A stretch of DNA of 64,000 nt from Tetrapyrgos nigripes. Taxonomy: Eukaryota; Basidiomycota; Agaricomycetes; Agaricales; Campanellaceae. A model generated the notes under the pieces. The model ran no database searches. It had not been told where the DNA came from and saw only the letters and a program-made list of their open reading frames with translations. The stretch spans positions 62,001 to 126,000 of the forward strand of contig JAACJM010000003.1 in the NCBI GenBank assembly GCA_013368315.1. Reading direction: 5' to 3'. Within the stretch, counting starts at the first letter, position 1. Each line of letters opens with the position of its first letter. A program made the translations under genes and the position numbers. Positions 59,882-64,000 of this stretch are shown here, piece after piece.

Positions 59882-61338
59882 ATGTCTCTCCCAACCCATT
59901 CTACTTCTCACCAACTCAAATCCTACAACGTCTATGAACAAGACGGCGACGACCTCGGGTTTGCCAACGACCTTAATGCAACCACCCCCAGTGTGCCTTC
60001 TTTATGGGGCGTTCCGCTCAAATATATCTCGTGCGTGCGCTGCTCTCCAGCGCCTTGGATTTTTAATGACATTTTCGTGCCTCCCCCAGTCTAGTGACGC
60101 TGGCCGTTCAGAACTCCATGTTAACGATTATCATGCACTATTCGAGAGTGTCAACCCCGCCTTCGCGCATGTACTCTGCAGCAACAGCAGTGCTCATGAA
60201 CGAAGTCCTCAAGGGTTCAATATCCCTCGTCATCGCTTTTTGGCGCATCGAGTCGGAGAAGGGGTCGTCGCCATCGTCTTGCCGACCTTTAGCGCTGGCG
60301 GACAGGGCGAGAAAATTGTCAAGAGACATCTTTAGTACGGATTGTTGGAAGCTTTCAATACCCGCTATTCTATACGGTACGGAATCAACGATCACACCGT
60401 GTCTCCTGTCCAGCGCTCATTCATTTCAATAGTCATTCAAAATAATCTCCAGTATGTCGCGGCATCAAACCTAGAAGCAGCTACCTTCCAAGTCAGCTAT
60501 CAGATGAAGATTCTCACCACTGCTGCTTTCTCGGTTATGCTTCTTCGCAAGAAGCTCAGCTCTCTCCAATGGGTTTCGCTCTTCTTCCTTCCTTGCCGTT
60601 GGTGTCGCAATCGTGCAAATCCAATCGGGTGCAGGAAACCACTCGTCCTCTTCTTCGGATCTGCCGACCATGAATGCCACGAAGGGTTTCATTGCAGTGG
60701 TAGCTGCTTGCTTCACTTCCGGATTGGCTGGAGTTTACTTTGAGATGGTTCTCAAGAACTCTCAAGGTGACCTCTGGGTCCGCAACGTCCAGTTATCATT
60801 GTTTTCCCTTCTTCCCTGCATTGCACACATTGTATTCTCGCACGAATCATCACCTTCGTTCGGTCAGCCCGGTTGGTTCAGTGGCTTGTTCAGCAACTTT
60901 GGTGTATGGGCATGGTCTACCGTGTTAACCCAGGTTTTGGGAGGTTTGGTTACGGCAATGGTTATCAAGTACTCGGACAACATCCTCAAAGGATTTGCCA
61001 CGAGCTTGAGCATCGTCATCTCTTTCCTTGCGTCTGTTGCCCTCTTCGACTTCCGCCTGACATGGACCTTCATCATTGGCTCTGCCATCGTACTCAACGC
61101 AACTTGGTTGTACAATCAACCTGCCAAACGTGTAGGATTCGTCTCTGGCATGGATTTGAAGTCATGGGGTGCATCGTGGACCGAAAAATGGAGAAGCAAC
61201 GATTCACAGCCATCCGTCGCCGTTCCCGTTTATGGTTCCGGTGTTGTGTCACACCCTGCGTCGCGGACGGGATCTTTGATATCCTTATCATCGCTTTCCT
61301 CCGCCAACAGTTCAATGACGATGTTACAGGAAAAATAA
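59882..61338 (+). CDS. Nucleotide-sugar transporter (UDP-Gal/UDP-GlcNAc type) with a 4-nt frameshifting duplication
   Basis: Golgi antiporter of the SLC35A family. Exons 59882-60030, 60090-60376 and 60433-61338. Recognisable elements are [76 protein letters not shown], then [41 protein letters not shown] and [19 protein letters not shown]. Between WVSLFFL and GVAIVQ the sequence has CCTT twice in tandem (60588-60595), which shifts the frame. Without the extra 4 nt the joined exons are exactly 446 codons; with it they are not a multiple of three, and translation would end early. Everything else is intact, so this is either a recent null allele or a sequence error. Confidence 0.88.
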
Positions 61339-61621
61339 TTCTTGTACTAGAAAAGCGGACAGACTTGAACTATCTAATTACTCAAGTTCATGGACTGTTA
61401 CTTCGTTCGTTTTCTGCTTGTTGCGTTACAGATTACATTTTTTGCATACCCTATGTTCAAACCACTAAAGACAGTACCCTAGATTTAGGCATTTATTTAA
61501 TGGTATACACAGAAGGAAGACTGCTTCCAAGGACATTTTCACACTCATGATACTAGCTAGTATACCGTCCGATAAAAATATCTCATAAATCTCTCCAATC
61601 CGGTCGAGATGTGGTCTGTTT

Positions 61622-64000
61622 TTACTGCGCCCTTGATTCCAGACCTCGCTTGATTGCTGAAAGTACGGTTTCGGTTGAAAGTATAAAAGCAGAAAGATCT
61701 AAGTACTCACCATCACAACTGTCTTTCGCATCCCCAAAGAGCATCTTCGTTCCGGGCATGTAGAACATCGGGTTCGGTACATCCGCTAGACAAGTTATCA
61801 ACAAAACTTCTAGGAAATCTTACAGACGTTTGCATTCCGTACAACCTCGAAAATTTTCGGCTATCCGCTTCACTGCCCATCATGCCCGGTTGAGGCCGGC
61901 CTTTTTTTGGTTGCCGCAGGCCTTCACTGCTATTCAAAAGTAACAGACCTCCGGGTGGCGTAGTGAAGGGAAAAGCGGAAATTTTTCGAGGTCGCAATTT
62001 TCATACGGACTGCAAACGCTTGTAGCTGTCGACGTACCATAACCACTCGCCATCCCGCGTTTCATGACGATCACTTGCTTACTCTTCCAAGCATGAAGGA
62101 CAGGCATTCCCTGGATTTCCGATGAAGCAAAGAACACGCGGGGACACTTGAACTGCTACTTACGGCAATAGGAGAACCAGCCTCAAGTGCAATGGGATTG
62201 ACTGTGTCATTGGCACCGATGACCAAGGTCACATCGGTTTCCTTGAAATCATCATTGATCTCGTCCATTTCCAAAACAACTGTAAGAGGTTAGTCAGTGT
62301 CCAAATAGAAAAGGAATAGACTGACTGTCATATGGTACAGATGCTTCGGCCAATAGCACATTGCATTGACCAGGCATACGACCTGCGACGGGGTGAATAG
62401 CAAACTACGTGACATTGACTGGGTCAGCGGCAGCCTCAAATGATGGAGAAGCTGCTTCTTACCCGGACGTTGACACCTCTGGATCTTAGAATCGAACAAA
62501 TTTCTGAGATGGCGTATTGGGCTTTTGCAACAGCCATTCCATAACCCACGACCTATGTAATTGGCTTAGGGTCTTGGAATATGGTTGAGTCAGTTGGTTG
62601 GGCCATACCAATATCACATTGTCAGCGTTCGATAAAGCATCCACGGTATCGTCAATGTTGGTCTGCGTTATTGTGCCTTCAATTTTCGTGGTCTCTTGTA
62701 CTGCCCCCGAGCTGATTCCACCGAACAGAACATTTGTGAGGGACCTGTTCATTGCGACACACTAAAATAAAACGTCAGACTGAACAAATCGTCGATGAGC
62801 ATTCGCATTACCATAATGTAGGAGAGGATAGAGCCGCTAACACCAATCAGGGAGCCGACAGTGACCAGTAAAGGGTTATCCAACATAAATCCTAGCATAT
62901 TTTTCGTGAGAATTGACTCCCAATCTTCGAGCGAGATTTACCTTCAGCCACCAACGCAAATCCAGAATATGAATTCAAGACACAGATCACAACAGCTAGA
63001 AACACGGGTTTACATCTGGTGAGGAACAATTGAAATGTAACGTACGCATATCAGCGCCTCCGATTGCTGCCGTCGTAGTAAAGCCTTGGATGAAACTGAG
63101 GAGCGTGCTGACACCCAAATATCCTGCTGCGACGGCGGGAACGGCGGGCGCCATACTGACGAAGCCACTCTGTCAAGTTATGTTAGCAAAGCTGTTGAGG
63201 AAATCTTTCCCTATGTTACCATTGCAACCACGTTGGCGCCAAAGATGGTGCTGTTGACCAGATGTTTCGCCGGAAGTGCTAGCGGTTTAGACGACATTCG
63301 GCCGGCCAATTTCAGGAAGGCAACTATTGAACCGGTGAAGGTAATTCCACCTGGAACCGGACAAATTAGAGGCTATGACGAGGCGATATCATGCAACAAT
63401 GCGAACCAATGACAACACCAAGATATGCTGTGACTAGGTGTAAAGTAGTGACATGAGAGAGATCCTGCATGACACTACCCACACTTGTCAAGACTGCGGC
63501 GAGACCAACAACACTGTGCAACATCGCTACCTGTTCCAACGTCAGATTCATTTGATCCTCCGAACAATTTTAAAGACCTTATTAAAGACCTTACCATCTG
63601 AGGTAGTTCCGTGGCAGTGATGCGCCTACCAATGATAGTCCCCAATCCTCCTCCTATTGCAGCGACACCTGCAAATTGAACAAGAACTTCTGGAGGGAAT
63701 CCGACTGCAGCCAAAGAGGCCAAGATACCGGAGCTGACACCGAGTATTCCGAGAGCATTACCTTGTCGTGCAGTAGCCTGGTGAAACAATGAAAATGAAG
63801 GTCAGAAACGTAGATAGATTTCGAATACCTGAGAGCCAAGACCGGATAGAGAGCCTGATAAGCAATGTTATTATGAGTCAACGGACGGTAATGAAGAGAA
63901 CGACGTTGTACCAATGCAAAGAATACTGCTGGCCAGATAGCCAGCTTGTACTAAGCCTGCCATCCCGGTACTGACCGCTGCCAGGAAACCACCAGTGAAA
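61622..64000 (-). CDS. Proton-translocating NAD(P) transhydrogenase, C-terminal part (5' end outside window)
   Basis: Mitochondrial inner-membrane enzyme coupling hydride transfer between NADH and NADP+ to the proton gradient. Read on the minus strand, the visible part begins in the membrane region ([48 protein letters not shown]) and ends with the NADP(H)-binding domain [119 protein letters not shown]. The stop is at 61622. Domain III at the C-terminus implies the animal-type order, with the NAD(H) domain to the right of this window. The gene has many short exons; intron 61787-62037 (251 nt) is enlarged by foldback element C. Confidence 0.92.
61823..62024. repeat. Foldback (MITE-like) element C inside a transhydrogenase intron
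   Basis: Imperfect inverted repeat of about 200 bp. The left end reads tacagacgtttgcattccgt, and the right end is its near complement (acggactgcaaacgcttgta). Inner arms match through acctcgaaaattttcggc and the complementary segment near 61976-61995 (aaatttttcgaggtcgc). The centre holds ccggttgaggccggcc followed by a T-run (about 61887-61910), similar to a motif in elements A and B. It lies wholly inside intron 61787-62037. Confidence 0.85.

Overview
The window is nuclear DNA of a filamentous basidiomycete, most likely an Agaricomycete. The evidence is very intron-dense genes with mostly 45-60 nt introns, short intergenic spaces, balanced base composition, and protein families whose best mental match is to mushroom-forming fungi. 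I read the sequence as 27 protein-coding genes (two cut by the window edges, two carrying apparent frameshifts), one decayed gene, three foldback (MITE-like) elements, one 85-bp direct-repeat pair and one 130-bp tandem duplication. I saw no rRNA, tRNA or CRISPR array. For nearly every spliced gene I worked out exon boundaries by hand, and the joined exon lengths add up to whole codons. This is my main check on the models.

Layout. 0-7 kb: 3' part of the poly(A)-binding protein gene, an F-box protein, TFIIA gamma (TOA2) and a Ser/Thr-rich single-pass membrane protein. 7-10 kb: a foldback-rich stretch and a class I methyltransferase with an oversized, foldback-containing intron. 10-17 kb: SPT8, SRP54, a small four-helix membrane protein and mitochondrial uL3m. 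17-30 kb: ATG2, RLP24 and SPT6. 30-37 kb: an LRR-like protein, a LisH-CTLH-CRA protein, a PQ-loop transporter and CCT4. 37-46 kb: PRP3, UFD1, MRPL16, RCL1, UBA3 and the GYF protein LIN1. 46.5-58 kb: RAD54, an 85-bp repeat pair, a chromodomain protein with an unrecognised C-terminal half, a PfkB-kinase relic with a tandem duplication, a BRI3-like protein and a Rad9/Crb2-type checkpoint mediator. 58-64 kb: a single-pass membrane protein, a nucleotide-sugar transporter with a 4-nt tandem duplication that breaks the frame, and the C-terminal part of a proton-translocating NAD(P) transhydrogenase.

Most genes are housekeeping genes: transcription (TOA2, SPT8, SPT6), RNA processing and ribosome biogenesis (PRP3, LIN1, RLP24, RCL1), translation (PAB1, uL3m, uL16m), protein folding and turnover (CCT4, UFD1, UBA3, CTLH protein), autophagy (ATG2) and genome maintenance (RAD54, Rad9/Crb2). 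There is no operon logic and no biosynthetic gene cluster. Several pairs are divergent with only about 50-110 bp between start codons, so they must share promoters. I did not find a new defence or metabolic system. The most unusual signals are repeated use of GC-AG introns (six well supported, two of them in the chromodomain gene), foldback elements sitting inside introns, a methyltransferase intron with a GG donor, and the chromodomain protein itself.
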